Shown here piece by piece: positions 36,473-46,582 of a stretch of 64,000 nt of DNA (its first letter is position 1; every line of letters begins with the position of its first letter). Below the pieces are notes generated by a model. The model did not search any database and was not told the origin of the DNA. It saw only the letters and a program-made list of their open reading frames with translations. Made by a program: the position numbers and the translations under genes. This DNA is from Streptomyces capitiformicae (GTDB lineage Bacteria; Actinomycetota; Actinomycetes; Streptomycetales; Streptomycetaceae). The stretch spans positions 9,307,486-9,371,485 of the forward strand of contig NZ_CP022161.1 of assembly GCF_002214185.1 (NCBI RefSeq), written 5' to 3'.

Positions 36473-37963
36473 GTGCTGAACGCCACCCACGAGGAACTGC
36501 TGCGCCGCGCCAAGGAACTCGACCTGCCCACGCAGCACCACATCGACGGCAGGAGCGAAGCCGGTGACGGTGGATCATTCGCCGTGATCTCCCCGCGCGA
36601 CGGCCAGAGCCTGGTCCAGGTCGCCGACGCGGGGGAGGCGGAGGTCGATCTCGCGGTCGCGGCGGCGCGCCGCGCCTTCGACACAGGGCCGTGGCCGCAC
36701 CTGGCGCCCGCCGAGCGCGGCCGGATCCTGCTGCGGATCGCCGAGCTGCTGGAGGAACGGCGCGAGGAACTGGCACTGACCGTGAGCCTGGAGATGGGCA
36801 AACCGATCACGGACGCGTACGCCATCGAGCTGCGCGCCGCGATCAACACCTTCCGCTGGTACGGGCAGCTCGCCGACAAGCTCACCGACGAGTCCCCGCA
36901 CACCGCACCGGACGCGCTCGCTCTCATCACCCGAGAGCCGACCGGTGTCGTCGGTGCCGTCGTGCCATGGAACTTCCCCCTCACCCTGGCGAGTTGGAAA
37001 GTCGCTCCCGCGCTCGCCGCCGGCTGCACGGTCGTCCTGAAGCCGTCGGAGTCCTCGCCGCTGTCCGCCCTCCTGCTCGGCCGCGCCGCCACCGACGCCG
37101 GACTGCCGCCGGGCGTCCTCAACGTCGTGACCGGTGACGGGCCGGTGGCTGGCCGGGCGCTCGGCCTTCACCCCGACGTCGATGTCCTGGCCTTCACCGG
37201 CTCCACCGCCGTCGGCCGCCACTTCCTGCGCTACGCCGCAGACTCCAACCTCAAGCGCGTCTGGCTCGAACTCGGAGGCAAGTCGCCGAACATCGTGCTG
37301 CCCGACGCCCCCGACCTGGAGAAGGCCGCGGCGACCGCGGCCTGGGGCATCTTCTTCAACCAGGGCGAGATGTGCACCGCCCCCTCCCGGCTGCTGGTCC
37401 ACTCCTCCATCGCCGAACAGGTCACCGAGGCCGTCGTGGCGCGGGCGCGCGAGCTGCGGGTGGGCGACCCGCTCGATCCGGCCACCGAGATGGGCGCACT
37501 GGTCGGCGACAGCCACCTCGGCAGGGTTCTGGAGCATGTCGCCTCCGGCCTGGACGAAGGCGCCCGGCTGCGCGTGGGCGGGGGCCGGACCCTGGCTGAG
37601 ACCGGCGGCAGCTACCTGCGGCCCACCGTGTTCGACCGGGTCGACCCCGGCATGCGGCTGGCCCGCGAGGAGATCTTCGGCCCGGTCCTGTCCGTCCTGG
37701 CCTTCGACGACCTCGACGAGGCGGTACGGCTCGCCAACGCCACCGAGTACGGCCTCGCCGCCGGCCTGTGGACCTCCGACCTGACCACCGCCCACAAGGT
37801 CTCGCGCGCGCTCAAGGCCGGGACGGTCTGGGTCAACTGCTACGAGGAGGGCGACCTGACCGTCCCCTTCGGCGGCATGAAGCAATCGGGCAACGGCCGC
37901 GACAAGTCCGCCCACGCCATCGAGAAGTACACCGAACTGAAGACCACCTGGATCCAGCTGTGA
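36473..37963 (+). CDS. Aldehyde dehydrogenase, PuuC/gamma-glutamyl-aminoaldehyde type
   Basis: 496 residues from GTG 36473. NAD site VVPWNFPLTLASWK, general base in WLELGGKSPN (Glu266), nucleophile in NQGEMCTAPSRL (Cys301), and FGGMKQSGNGRDKSAHAIEKYTELKTTWI at the C-terminus, which is the ending of PuuC/AldH-type enzymes. The stop overlaps the next gene's GTG (GTGA). It would oxidise the aldehyde left after oxidation of a gamma-glutamylated amine. A broad aryl- or amino-aldehyde role is possible. Confidence 0.88.
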   Translation: MLNATHEELLRRAKELDLPTQHHIDGRSEAGDGGSFAVISPRDGQSLVQVADAGEAEVDLAVAAARRAFDTGPWPHLAPAERGRILLRIAELLEERREELALTVSLEMGKPITDAYAIELRAAINTFRWYGQLADKLTDESPHTAPDALALITREPTGVVGAVVPWNFPLTLASWKVAPALAAGCTVVLKPSESSPLSALLLGRAATDAGLPPGVLNVVTGDGPVAGRALGLHPDVDVLAFTGSTAVGRHFLRYAADSNLKRVWLELGGKSPNIVLPDAPDLEKAAATAAWGIFFNQGEMCTAPSRLLVHSSIAEQVTEAVVARARELRVGDPLDPATEMGALVGDSHLGRVLEHVASGLDEGARLRVGGGRTLAETGGSYLRPTVFDRVDPGMRLAREEIFGPVLSVLAFDDLDEAVRLANATEYGLAAGLWTSDLTTAHKVSRALKAGTVWVNCYEEGDLTVPFGGMKQSGNGRDKSAHAIEKYTELKTTWIQL

Positions 37964-38682
37964 CCCGTACGCACCCGCGACCCCTGATCGCGATCCCGGC
38001 CCGGTTCGCCGCCACCACGTCCGCGCTCCGTTACGCCGCCGAGGTCAACGCCCGCGCGCTGGTCGAGGCAGTGTGGCGGGCCGGGGGCGAGCCGGTGAGC
38101 ATCCACCCCGCCGATCCGGCCGCAGCCGACGTGGCCAAACGGCTCGCCCGCTTCGACGGCGTGCTGCTTCCGGGCGGCGGGGACCTGGCCCCGCACCGCT
38201 ACGGCGCCACCGACACCCATGACAGCGTCTATGACGTCGACGACCTCCAGGACGTGTTCGACCTCGAAGTCGCCCGCCGGACACTGGACTTGGGACTGCC
38301 CCTGCTCGCGATCTGCCGCGGCCTGCAGGTGGTGAACGTCGCCCTCGGCGGCAGCCTGGAACAGGACATGGGCGGCGCGGACCGCGAGCACCGGCATATC
38401 GTGCACCCGGTCGCGATCCAGCGCGGCACCCTGCTCGCACAGGCCACCGGCGCCGAGAAGACGGAGGTCTCCTGCTACCACCATCAGCGAGTCGACCGCA
38501 TCGGCGTCGGGCTCACGGTCACCGCGCGGGCCGCCGACGGCACGGTGGAGGGACTCGAACTGCCCGGACACCCGGGGTGGTTCGCGGCGGTGCAGTGGCA
38601 CCCCGAGGACACCGCGGACCAGGACCCGGCCCAGCAGGTCCTGTTCGACGCACTGGTTGACGCCGCCCACCACGGACACTGA
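37960..38682 (+). CDS. Class I glutamine amidotransferase-like gamma-glutamyl hydrolase (PuuD type)
   Basis: Predicted to cut glutamate off a gamma-glutamyl compound. 240 residues from GTG 37960, which overlaps the dehydrogenase stop. The triad is visible: LLAICRGLQVVN (Cys119) and QWHPED (His214, Glu216); LLPGGGDLAPHRYG and LEQDMGG fit PuuD and peptidase C26. It has no synthetase partner domain, so it acts alone. It is cotranscribed with the PuuC-like gene, and the GS-like ligase at 22.9-24.3 kb would make its substrate. Confidence 0.88.
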   Translation: MTRTHPRPLIAIPARFAATTSALRYAAEVNARALVEAVWRAGGEPVSIHPADPAAADVAKRLARFDGVLLPGGGDLAPHRYGATDTHDSVYDVDDLQDVFDLEVARRTLDLGLPLLAICRGLQVVNVALGGSLEQDMGGADREHRHIVHPVAIQRGTLLAQATGAEKTEVSCYHHQRVDRIGVGLTVTARAADGTVEGLELPGHPGWFAAVQWHPEDTADQDPAQQVLFDALVDAAHHGH

Positions 38683-38689
38683 CGAGGAC

Positions 38690-39580
38690 ATGGCTCTCTT
38701 CGGCCCCAAGCGACAGGCACCCCGCCTCGCCCCCGAACTCGACGACGTTCCGCTGGGCCGCGTGCTGAGAGGCATCGTCGCCGCCCGCGGACCAGGACCG
38801 CAGGACCTCGCCATCGCCCAGATGGAGCGGCTCCTGCGGAACACCGGTGACGACTGGGACCGCCGCTGCCACCGGGTCGGGGTCCTCGCGCAGGCCGCGC
38901 CCGCGCTGGCCCGGACCTGGCGCGAACGCCGGCCCCGCGACCCCGACGCCCTGGTACTGGCCACCTGGTCCGAACTGGCGACCGATCCGCGGGGCGCCCT
39001 GGCGATCTGCCGCGCTGCCACCGAGGCCGCCCCGGCAGATCCGACCCCGTGGGTGGCCGCGCTGGCGGCGCTGCGACTTCTGGGCCGGCCGAGCTCTGAG
39101 CTTTCTCCCGTCTGGCGGGAGATACACGCCCGTGATCTTTGGCACCGGGAGGCGTACCTGCAGATCCTGGGACATCTGTCTCCGGAGGAGCAGGGCAGCC
39201 AGGCCGCGCTGCGGGACTTTCTCGACGATGCCGTCGCGGTCATGCCCTGGGACGCGCCGACGGCATGCCTGCCCCTGACTGCGGCTGTGCGGCAGTACCA
39301 CCGCGAAAGAAGCAGCGGCGGTATCCAGGCGCTGGGGGTGAGCCGGTACTGGTCGCAGCCGCACACCGCACGACTGCTGGACCACGGCATGGCCCACTGG
39401 CTGCAACCTGGTCACCTGCGTCACGCGGCCGCCGTCGCGGACCTGGGAACGCTCGCCTACGCCCTGGTCCGCGCGGGCCGCAGCGGCGATGCGGACCCGG
39501 TCTTCTCCGCGGTCGGCGTGCTGGTGACGCCGTGGCCCTGGAACTACGAGGGGGACCCGGTGGAACAATTCGCCCGCTGA
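38690..39580 (+). CDS. Hypothetical soluble protein, helical (TPR-like)
   Basis: 296 residues from ATG 38690, 7 bp after the PuuD-like stop with GAGGA upstream. I do not recognise a family. The sequence is helix-rich with Ala/Leu/Arg repeats (VLATWSELATDPRGALAICRAATEAAPADPTPWVAALAALRLLG) that look like tetratricopeptide-type pairs, then a Trp/His-rich part (WREIHARDLWHREAYLQIL, LDHGMAHWLQPGHLRH). There is no signal or membrane segment. GC falls slightly toward the end. Being at the end of the ALDH/PuuD operon may be accidental. Confidence 0.65.
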   Translation: MALFGPKRQAPRLAPELDDVPLGRVLRGIVAARGPGPQDLAIAQMERLLRNTGDDWDRRCHRVGVLAQAAPALARTWRERRPRDPDALVLATWSELATDPRGALAICRAATEAAPADPTPWVAALAALRLLGRPSSELSPVWREIHARDLWHREAYLQILGHLSPEEQGSQAALRDFLDDAVAVMPWDAPTACLPLTAAVRQYHRERSSGGIQALGVSRYWSQPHTARLLDHGMAHWLQPGHLRHAAAVADLGTLAYALVRAGRSGDADPVFSAVGVLVTPWPWNYEGDPVEQFAR

Positions 39581-39710
39581 TGCCGCCCTCGGGGGCCTGG
39601 TTCACCATGCCGACAGGTCGCGCGGCGGATGGTTTCGCGCGAGCAGGCGGACGACAGGGTCAGTTGCGGGCATCCTGATCGGAGCGCAGGTGCTGCGGCT
39701 CGGGTACGCC

Positions 39711-39742
39711 GGGGCCGGTACCGCTTGAGCGGTACCGGCCCC
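39711..39742. terminator. Bidirectional terminator
   Basis: GGGGCCGGTACCGCT (39711-39725) pairs perfectly with 39728-39742 around TG. It lies between the convergent hypothetical gene and folD. Confidence 0.85.
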
Positions 39743-39754
39743 GAGCCGTGTACG

Positions 39755-40603
39755 TCAGCCGCGCTCGGCCGCCTCGACGATGTTGGTCAGCAGCATGGCC
39801 CGGGTCATCGGCCCCACTCCGCCGACCGGCGGCGCGAAGGAGCCGGCGATTTGGTCGACGTCCGGGTGGACGTCTCCGAGGATGCCTTCGACGGTCCGGG
39901 TGATGCCCACGGACAGGACGGTGGCGCCCGGCTTGATCCAGTCGGGCTTGACCAGATGTGCCACGCCGGCCGCGGCCACGACCACGTCGGCGACGCGGGC
40001 GTGGGCAGCGATGTCCTGGGTGGCCTCGTGGCACAGGGTCACCGTGGCGTGCTCGGTGCTGCGGGTCAGCATCAGGCCGAGCGGGCGGCCGACGGTGAGT
40101 CCGCAGCCGATGACGCAGAACTGCTGTCCGGTGATGGGCACGTGGTTGCGCCGCAGCAGGTCGATGATGCCGCGTGGGGTGCAGGGCAGTGGCCCCGGCA
40201 TGCCCAGCACGAGTCGGCCCAGGTTGGCGGGGTGGAGCCCGTCGGCGTCCTTGGCCGGGTCGATGAGCTCCAGCACGGCGTGGGTGTCGATGTGGGCCGG
40301 CAGCGGCAGCTGGACGATGAAACCGGTGCAGGCCGGGTCGGCGTTGAGCTTGAGCACGGCGGCCTCGACGTCGGCCTGGGTGGCCGTGCCGGGCAGCTCC
40401 ACCCGGATCGACGCGATGCCGACCTGGGCGCAGTCGCGGTGCTTGCCGCCGACGTAGGAGTGGCTGGCGGGGTCGTCGCCGACCAGGATGGTGCCCAGCC
40501 CCGGAGCGATGCCCCGGCTCTTCAGTATCTCCACCCGTTCGGCGAGTTCACGTTTGGTGTCGGCTGCCGCGGCCTTCCCGTCGAGCAGCGTTGCGGTGGT
40601 CAT
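39755..40603 (-). CDS. folD: Methylene-THF dehydrogenase / methenyl-THF cyclohydrolase
   Basis: Converts 5,10-methylene-THF to 10-formyl-THF with NADP. 282 residues from ATG 40603: [16 protein letters not shown] (catalytic Lys in the YVxxK region), [32 protein letters not shown] and [14 protein letters not shown]. The NAD(P) site reads [12 protein letters not shown] where VIGRSxxVGxP is usual. It is last in the leftward GcvT-like/PurU/FolD operon. A housekeeping folD is expected elsewhere, so this copy is probably dedicated to C1 units released in this pathway. Confidence 0.93.
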   Translation of the reverse strand: MTTATLLDGKAAAADTKRELAERVEILKSRGIAPGLGTILVGDDPASHSYVGGKHRDCAQVGIASIRVELPGTATQADVEAAVLKLNADPACTGFIVQLPLPAHIDTHAVLELIDPAKDADGLHPANLGRLVLGMPGPLPCTPRGIIDLLRRNHVPITGQQFCVIGCGLTVGRPLGLMLTRSTEHATVTLCHEATQDIAAHARVADVVVAAAGVAHLVKPDWIKPGATVLSVGITRTVEGILGDVHPDVDQIAGSFAPPVGGVGPMTRAMLLTNIVEAAERG

Positions 40604-40626
40604 GTCGTACGGGCCTCTCGGTGCTG

Positions 40627-41472
<846 letters not shown>

Positions 41473-41490
41473 GTCAGGATCTCCGTCGGG

Positions 41491-42612
41491 TCAGGCCCGC
41501 ACGCGGGCGCGCTCGGGGTCGTACACGGGGGTGGGCCGGACCGTGGCGTCGGCCTTGGAGCCGTCGGCGGCGACGGCGGTCAGCGCGGTGCCGGACTTCA
41601 CTGCGTCGCGGTGCACTCGGGCCAGGCCGAGGGTGGCGCCGTCGAGGGCGGGTGAGGGCAGCGCCATCGTCACGTGGCCGATGTCCCGGCCGTCCAGCTC
41701 CAGCCGGGCGCCCTCGGCGGCCTCCGGCGCGGCGTCGACGACGACGCTGACGACGCGGCCGGTGACGCTGTCCTTCTTGGCCAGCAGCGCGTCCCGGCCC
41801 TGGAAGGGGCCTTTGTCGAAGTCGAGCGCCCAGCCCATCCGACACTCGAACGGGGTGACGGTGTGGTCGTACTCCAGCTCCCCCATGATCATTCCGGCCT
41901 CGGTGCGGCAGGTCAGCAGGGCGATCGCGCCGAAGGCCCTGATACCCAGGTCGGCGCCGGCCTCGAAGACCGCGTCCCATAGCTCGAGCGCGCGCTCCCG
42001 CGGGACCTGGATCTCGTAGCCGAGCTCGGCGGTGAACCCGAGCCGACTGACCTGTGCGGGAATGCCCGCGATGAGGGCGTCGTGCAGGAAGGTGTAGTAG
42101 GGGAACGCGGCGTTGGACACGTCGACGTGGGTGAGGCGCTGGAGGACATCGCGGCTGCGCGGGCCCTGCAAGGTCAGGACGGCGGACTCGTCGCGGCGCT
42201 CGGTGACCGTGGTCCCGGCGGGGGCGTGCGCGGCCAGCGACTGCTGGGTGGCCGGGTTGCCGCCGGTGACGACGACGTGGTCGGGCGCGAGGACGGCCAC
42301 GGTCACGTCGTCCAGCATCATCCCGTCGTCGTCGACCACGACCCCGTAGGCGATGCGTCCGGCACCCAGCCCCTTGACGCTGCGCGAGAAGACGGCGTCC
42401 ACGGTGGCGACCGCCTCCTCACCCTCGACGTGCCACTTGTAGAGCATCGAGTACTCCGAGGCCCCGACAGCGGTGCGGATGGCCTCGTACTCCTCGGCCG
42501 GATCACCAATGGCCAGCGGTACGGCGTTGCCATAGACGTCGATCCACTCCTCGACGTGGTCCGCGTAGCGGGGAGCGAACGGGGTGGTGCTCAGTCCTTC
42601 GGGGATGGCCAT
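41491..42612 (-). CDS. GcvT-like THF-dependent demethylase (aminomethyltransferase fold)
   Basis: 373 residues from ATG 42612. The T-protein fold is clear: FAPRYADHVEEWIDVYGNAVPLAIGDPAEEYEAIRTAVGASEYSML at the N-terminus, LTLQGPRSRDVLQRL, SRLGFTAELGYEIQVPRERALELWD (folate-binding Glu region) and CRTEAGMIMGELEYDHTVTPFECRMGWALDFDK. The glycine cleavage partners P and H are not in the window, and the first gene of a folate-C1 operon is where O-demethylases (LigM, DesA) or N-demethylases of methylated amines occur. Its substrate cannot be decided from the sequence. A TATCC operator is 45-75 bp upstream. Confidence 0.82.
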   Translation of the reverse strand: MAIPEGLSTTPFAPRYADHVEEWIDVYGNAVPLAIGDPAEEYEAIRTAVGASEYSMLYKWHVEGEEAVATVDAVFSRSVKGLGAGRIAYGVVVDDDGMMLDDVTVAVLAPDHVVVTGGNPATQQSLAAHAPAGTTVTERRDESAVLTLQGPRSRDVLQRLTHVDVSNAAFPYYTFLHDALIAGIPAQVSRLGFTAELGYEIQVPRERALELWDAVFEAGADLGIRAFGAIALLTCRTEAGMIMGELEYDHTVTPFECRMGWALDFDKGPFQGRDALLAKKDSVTGRVVSVVVDAAPEAAEGARLELDGRDIGHVTMALPSPALDGATLGLARVHRDAVKSGTALTAVAADGSKADATVRPTPVYDPERARVRA

Positions 42613-42652
42613 GGGAACTCCAGTGGAGAGGGGAGACGTGCGCTGCAGCGAG

Positions 42653-42690
42653 AATCTATCCATCTGGATAACTTGTCAATAGGATAGATT
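42653..42690. promoter_or_regulatory. Compound operator with three TATCC/GGATA half-sites
   Basis: TATCC-ATCT-GGATA (42657-42670) is the same pattern as at 24411 and 30857. In addition AATCTATCC (42653-42661) and GGATAGATT (42682-42690) form a wider 9-bp inverted repeat. It lies between the divergent GcvT-like and TetR-B genes, so it likely controls both. Confidence 0.72.
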
Positions 42691-42728
42691 GCCTCGGGGG
42701 ACGGTCAGACAGGGGGCGGGGAGGGCGA

Positions 42729-43412
42729 GTGACTGCCGAGGCGGAAACAGACGGAGAAATCGGCCAGGAGGCCCGGCCCGGTTACGGCGAAGGGCGGGGG
42801 GCCCTCCTGGAAGCGGCGGTCAGGGTGGTGGCCCGTGGCGGCCTGCGGAAACTGACCTACCGTGCCGTCGCAGCCGAGGCCGGTGTCACGCACGGACTGG
42901 TCGCCCACCACTTCGGTTCGCGCGACACGCTGCTCGAAGAGGCGCTGCGGTGGTGCGTCACCCGGAGCATCGAGACCTCCTCGCTGGTGCCCGCCAGCGG
43001 AAGGCTCGAGGACTTCGCCGCGACCCTCGCCGACTTCATCGCGGCCGACCCCGACGTCCAGGCCTTCCAGTACGAGCTGAAGCTCGAATCCAGCCGGCGG
43101 CCGGAGCTGCGCCACCACGTCGACCTGCTCTACGACGCCTACCGCGATGCCGTCCGCGAGGCACTGGCCTGCTTCGACGTGTCGCAGGAGATGACGGAGA
43201 TCGTCTTCGCGGCCCTGGAAGGCATGGTCTTCCACCAGGTCACGTCCGGGGCCCGGGAGCGCACCGAGGAGAGCCTCGACGCCTTGCGCCGGCTCCTCGC
43301 TGCCCATCGCGCGCAGGCGTCATCGAGGGCGACCGGCGGTACATTGAATGAGCCGAAGCTCTCCTGCACCCACTTCAGGAGCGGCGATGACGAGCATTTT
43401 CAAAGGGCGTGA
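42729..43412 (+). CDS. TetR family regulator B (paralogue of that at 30133)
   Basis: 227 residues from GTG 42729. HTH GLRKLTYRAVAAEAGVTHGLVAHHFGSRDTLLEEAL and ligand-domain FQYELKLESSRRPELRHHVDLLYDAYRD are close to regulator A. The C-terminal ~30 residues are unlike regulator A, and they overlap the next gene's start by 26 bp, so the functional end may be earlier. It is divergent from the GcvT-like operon across the compound TATCC operator, the classic arrangement for an autoregulated repressor. Confidence 0.88.
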   Translation: MTAEAETDGEIGQEARPGYGEGRGALLEAAVRVVARGGLRKLTYRAVAAEAGVTHGLVAHHFGSRDTLLEEALRWCVTRSIETSSLVPASGRLEDFAATLADFIAADPDVQAFQYELKLESSRRPELRHHVDLLYDAYRDAVREALACFDVSQEMTEIVFAALEGMVFHQVTSGARERTEESLDALRRLLAAHRAQASSRATGGTLNEPKLSCTHFRSGDDEHFQRA

Positions 43413-45804
43413 CCAGCCAGTCCAGCCGCACGGCAGGTTTTCCTCGGCTGTCCCGACGCCCGTCGGCGCGACCGCGGTGCTGGACCAGCACCTGCGGTTC
43501 ACCGGGTGGAGCCGGGAAGCCGAGGCACTGTTCGGCCTGGCGTCCGAAGAAGTCCTCGGCCGGTCCGCCGACGCCGTCCTGGCCGATACCGAGACGGGTG
43601 TCGGCGTCTCGGCCGCCGGTGGCGGTGGTGCGGCATGGTCGCTCGGCCCTCGGCGGGTCCGCCGCGGTGACGGCAGCCCGGTGTCCGTCTCCTTGTCTCT
43701 CACCCCGCTCGTCCTGGGGGCGGGCGCGACCGGGTGGCTGCTGACGGCCATGGACGCCGAGCTGGCGCATCGGGAGGCCGTCGGTCGAGCCATGCTCGAA
43801 GGACTCGACCGGGAAGCGCCCGTCCAGTTGGTGGTCTACGACACGGACGCCCGGGTGCGCTGGATCAACACCGCGATCGAAAGGCAGTTCGGAACCCCGC
43901 TGGAGGACGCTGCCGACAGGTTCCTGAAGGACATCCTGCCGCAGGGTGAGGTGTTGGAGGAGGGGGAGGGGACAGCCACGAGCGTCGAAGAGATCGTCCA
44001 GAGCGTAGCCCGCACCGGCGCACCCGTGATCGACGTCCGCTACCGCAGCACCACTCACCTGGACCCCCATCATGAACGCGTCTGGTCGTGTTCCTACTTC
44101 CGGCTTCAGGACGAGGACGGCCGGCCGCTCGGAGTCTGTGAGGCCAGCCTCGATATCACCGACCGCTATGTGGCGCGCCGGCGTCTCGCCTTGCTCAGCC
44201 GGGCGAGCGGCAGTATCGGAAGGACCCTGGACATCCGGCGCACGGCCGGCGATTTGGCGGAACTTGTGGTCCCTGAGTTCGCCGAGGCCGTCACCGTGGA
44301 CGTCTTCGAACCGGTCCTGGACGGGCAGGAACCGCAGCGCGCCGGCACCCGCCCCGCTCTGTGCCGGGTGGCCCGCGCCGATCCCGCCGCAGCCGAGGAC
44401 ACCGCGTACGTTGCGCTGGATGCCGTCCGCCTGCGGTGCCTGGCCGAGAACGCGCCGGCCACCGACGCGGCCACCCATGCGCTCGCCCTTCCCCTCAAGG
44501 CCCGTGGCGCCACCCTGGGCGTCGTGGTCTTCGCACGCTCCCGACACGCCGACCCCTTCGAGCACGAGGAGATCCAGCTCGCCGAAGAGCTCGTCTCCCG
44601 CACCGCGGTCTGCCTGGACAACGCCCGCCGCTACACCCGAGAACATGCGACCGCGCTCACGCTCCAGCGTGATCTACTCCCGCGCGCCCTGCCCCAGCAG
44701 CCGGGTGTGGAGGTCGCTCACCGCTATCTGCCCGCGGCCGGGCCCGCCGGCGTCGGAGGGGACTGGTACGACGTCATCCCCCTCTCCGGGGCACGCGTCG
44801 GGCTGGTGGTGGGGGACGTCGCCGGACACGGCACGGGCGCGGCCGCCACCATGGGCCGGGTGCGCACCACCGTCGCGGCGCTCGCGGCGCTCGACCTCGC
44901 GCCGGACGAACTGCTCGCCCGTCTCGACGACCTCGTGGCACGGACCGGCGCCCCGCCTTCCGGGCCCGCCGAGGGCGAGGACCAGGCGCTGGGCGTCACC
45001 TGCCTGTACGCGATCTATGATCCGGTCTCCCGGCACTGCGTCATGGCGCGGGCGGGCCACCTGCCGCCCGTGCTCGTCACCCCCGACGGACACGCCGAGC
45101 TGGTGAACCTTCCCGCCGGACCGCCCCTCGGCCTTGGCGGCCTGCCGTTCGAATGCGCCGACATCGAGCTGCCGGAAGGCGCCACGCTCGCTCTCTACAC
45201 CGACGGACTCGTCGAAAACCGTCAGACGGACATCGACGCGGGAGTTCGCGCTCTGTGCACCGCACTCGCCGGGCCCGCGGACGGCCAACTGGACAAGACA
45301 TGCGACAGGGTCATGACCAGACTCCTGCCCCAGCCCCCCGAGGACGACGCCGCACTGCTGCTGCTCCGCGTCCACGCCCTGGCCGACAGTCTGGTGGCGA
45401 TGTGGGATGTGGCCTCCGACCCAGGAGAAGTCGCACGAGCGCGGTCGCTGGCCTGCAACCAGCTGGCCGTGTGGGGAGTCGACGAAGCCGCGTCGTTCGT
45501 CGTCGAGCTCGTCGTCAGCGAACTGGTCACCAACGCCATCCGCTACGGCGGCGCTCCGGTGTGTCTCCGGCTCATTCGGGAACGTGGCCTCATCGTCGAG
45601 GTCTCCGACGGCGGCCACACCTCGCCCCACCTGCGGCGGGCCGCGATGGAGGACGAGGGCGGCCGAGGACTGTTCCTGGTCGCGCAACTCACGCAGCGGT
45701 GGGGAACCCGGTACACGCCAACGGGCAAGATCATCTGGACCGAGGTGTCGCCGGTGCCGCCCCAGCTGCCTGGTGCCTTCGCAGACGAGCAATTCGAGCT
45801 GTAG
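43387..45804 (+). CDS. PAS-GAF-SpoIIE phosphatase-ATPase sensor protein
   Basis: 805 residues from ATG 43387 (AGGAG upstream). Domains in order: PAS (~25-125), PAS (~145-262; ends VCEASLDITDRYVARRRL), GAF (~270-420), PP2C-type SpoIIE phosphatase (~430-655; metal sites GGDWYDV and GDVAGHG), and an anti-sigma-factor-type ATPase (~680-785; VVSELVTNAIRYG, DEGGRGLFLV). Such Streptomyces proteins act in partner-switching control of sigma factors through anti-anti-sigma phosphorylation. No membrane segment, so it senses a cytosolic cue. Its overlap with regulator B suggests cotranscription, but a link to catabolism is not shown. Confidence 0.88.
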   Translation: MTSIFKGRDQPVQPHGRFSSAVPTPVGATAVLDQHLRFTGWSREAEALFGLASEEVLGRSADAVLADTETGVGVSAAGGGGAAWSLGPRRVRRGDGSPVSVSLSLTPLVLGAGATGWLLTAMDAELAHREAVGRAMLEGLDREAPVQLVVYDTDARVRWINTAIERQFGTPLEDAADRFLKDILPQGEVLEEGEGTATSVEEIVQSVARTGAPVIDVRYRSTTHLDPHHERVWSCSYFRLQDEDGRPLGVCEASLDITDRYVARRRLALLSRASGSIGRTLDIRRTAGDLAELVVPEFAEAVTVDVFEPVLDGQEPQRAGTRPALCRVARADPAAAEDTAYVALDAVRLRCLAENAPATDAATHALALPLKARGATLGVVVFARSRHADPFEHEEIQLAEELVSRTAVCLDNARRYTREHATALTLQRDLLPRALPQQPGVEVAHRYLPAAGPAGVGGDWYDVIPLSGARVGLVVGDVAGHGTGAAATMGRVRTTVAALAALDLAPDELLARLDDLVARTGAPPSGPAEGEDQALGVTCLYAIYDPVSRHCVMARAGHLPPVLVTPDGHAELVNLPAGPPLGLGGLPFECADIELPEGATLALYTDGLVENRQTDIDAGVRALCTALAGPADGQLDKTCDRVMTRLLPQPPEDDAALLLLRVHALADSLVAMWDVASDPGEVARARSLACNQLAVWGVDEAASFVVELVVSELVTNAIRYGGAPVCLRLIRERGLIVEVSDGGHTSPHLRRAAMEDEGGRGLFLVAQLTQRWGTRYTPTGKIIWTEVSPVPPQLPGAFADEQFEL

Positions 45805-45837
45805 CGAGCCGGGCTCCCTCGTCCGGGCTGTCGCGGC

Positions 45838-46407
45838 TCAGGCCTTGCGGCGGCCGCTGCGGCGTGGCGCGGGGGCGGCACCGCCCAACAGATCCTGACG
45901 GCGCTTCTCGCCGTTCTCCTCCACCTGCAGCACCACCCGGCGCAGTCCGTCGGCGACGGTCTGGCAGTCCGCGTCGCTGAGCCGCCCGGTGACGAAGGAT
46001 TCCTCCTCGTTGAACGCCGGAAAGAGGCGCTGCATCAGCTCCGCCCCTTCGGCGGTCAGACTCAGGAGCACCAGCCTCCCGTCGGTGGGATGGTCTGCTC
46101 GCTGCACAAGCCCTCGTCTTTCCAACGTCCGGGCAACCCCCGTGAGCGTGCCCTTGGAAATCCCGGCTTCTTCGGCCACGTGCCGCGTCTCCGGCTCGCC
46201 CCAGATCCAGACGACCCAGAGCACCACGAAGGCGGTCCAGGTCAGGTCGACTCCGCGCAGCACGGAGTTCTCCAGGTGCTGCCGCACCGCCGAGGCGGCG
46301 CGATAGATGTTGGCGACAACTGCCATCTGGTCATGCCGGACGGGGATACCGCCGAGCCTGGCCGCTGCCAGTTTCTCGACTTCGGCGATGGATCGATGGC
46401 CGGGCAT
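45838..46407 (-). CDS. MarR family transcriptional regulator
   Basis: 189 residues from ATG 46407, chosen because AAGGAG lies 8 bp upstream (ATG 46440 would add eleven). Winged helix about residues 60-125: WTAFVVLWVVWIWGEPETRHVAEEAGISKGTLTGVARTLERRGLVQRADHPTDGRLVLLSLT, including the DxR wing. It has an extended N-terminal helix for dimerisation and a basic C-terminal tail (PAPRRSGRRKA). It is convergent with the SpoIIE-type gene. Target unknown; it is one candidate for the GTTTGG-CCAAAC sites, since MarR proteins bind short palindromes. Confidence 0.85.
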   Translation of the reverse strand: MPGHRSIAEVEKLAAARLGGIPVRHDQMAVVANIYRAASAVRQHLENSVLRGVDLTWTAFVVLWVVWIWGEPETRHVAEEAGISKGTLTGVARTLERRGLVQRADHPTDGRLVLLSLTAEGAELMQRLFPAFNEEESFVTGRLSDADCQTVADGLRRVVLQVEENGEKRRQDLLGGAAPAPRRSGRRKA

Positions 46408-46582
46408 GAGCACGCTCCTTCGGGCCGCCTGAGAAGCCATGAGACATCAGAATGGTTCGGGCCCAAAATATACGGTGCCTCGTTGCCCTCGACCTCATGA
46501 GGGTCAACCCCTCCGGGCCCAGGGCGCTGCATGCTCGCACCCCACGCGGACAGCTTCCTCTGGCCTCGGACCTCCTGCGGAC

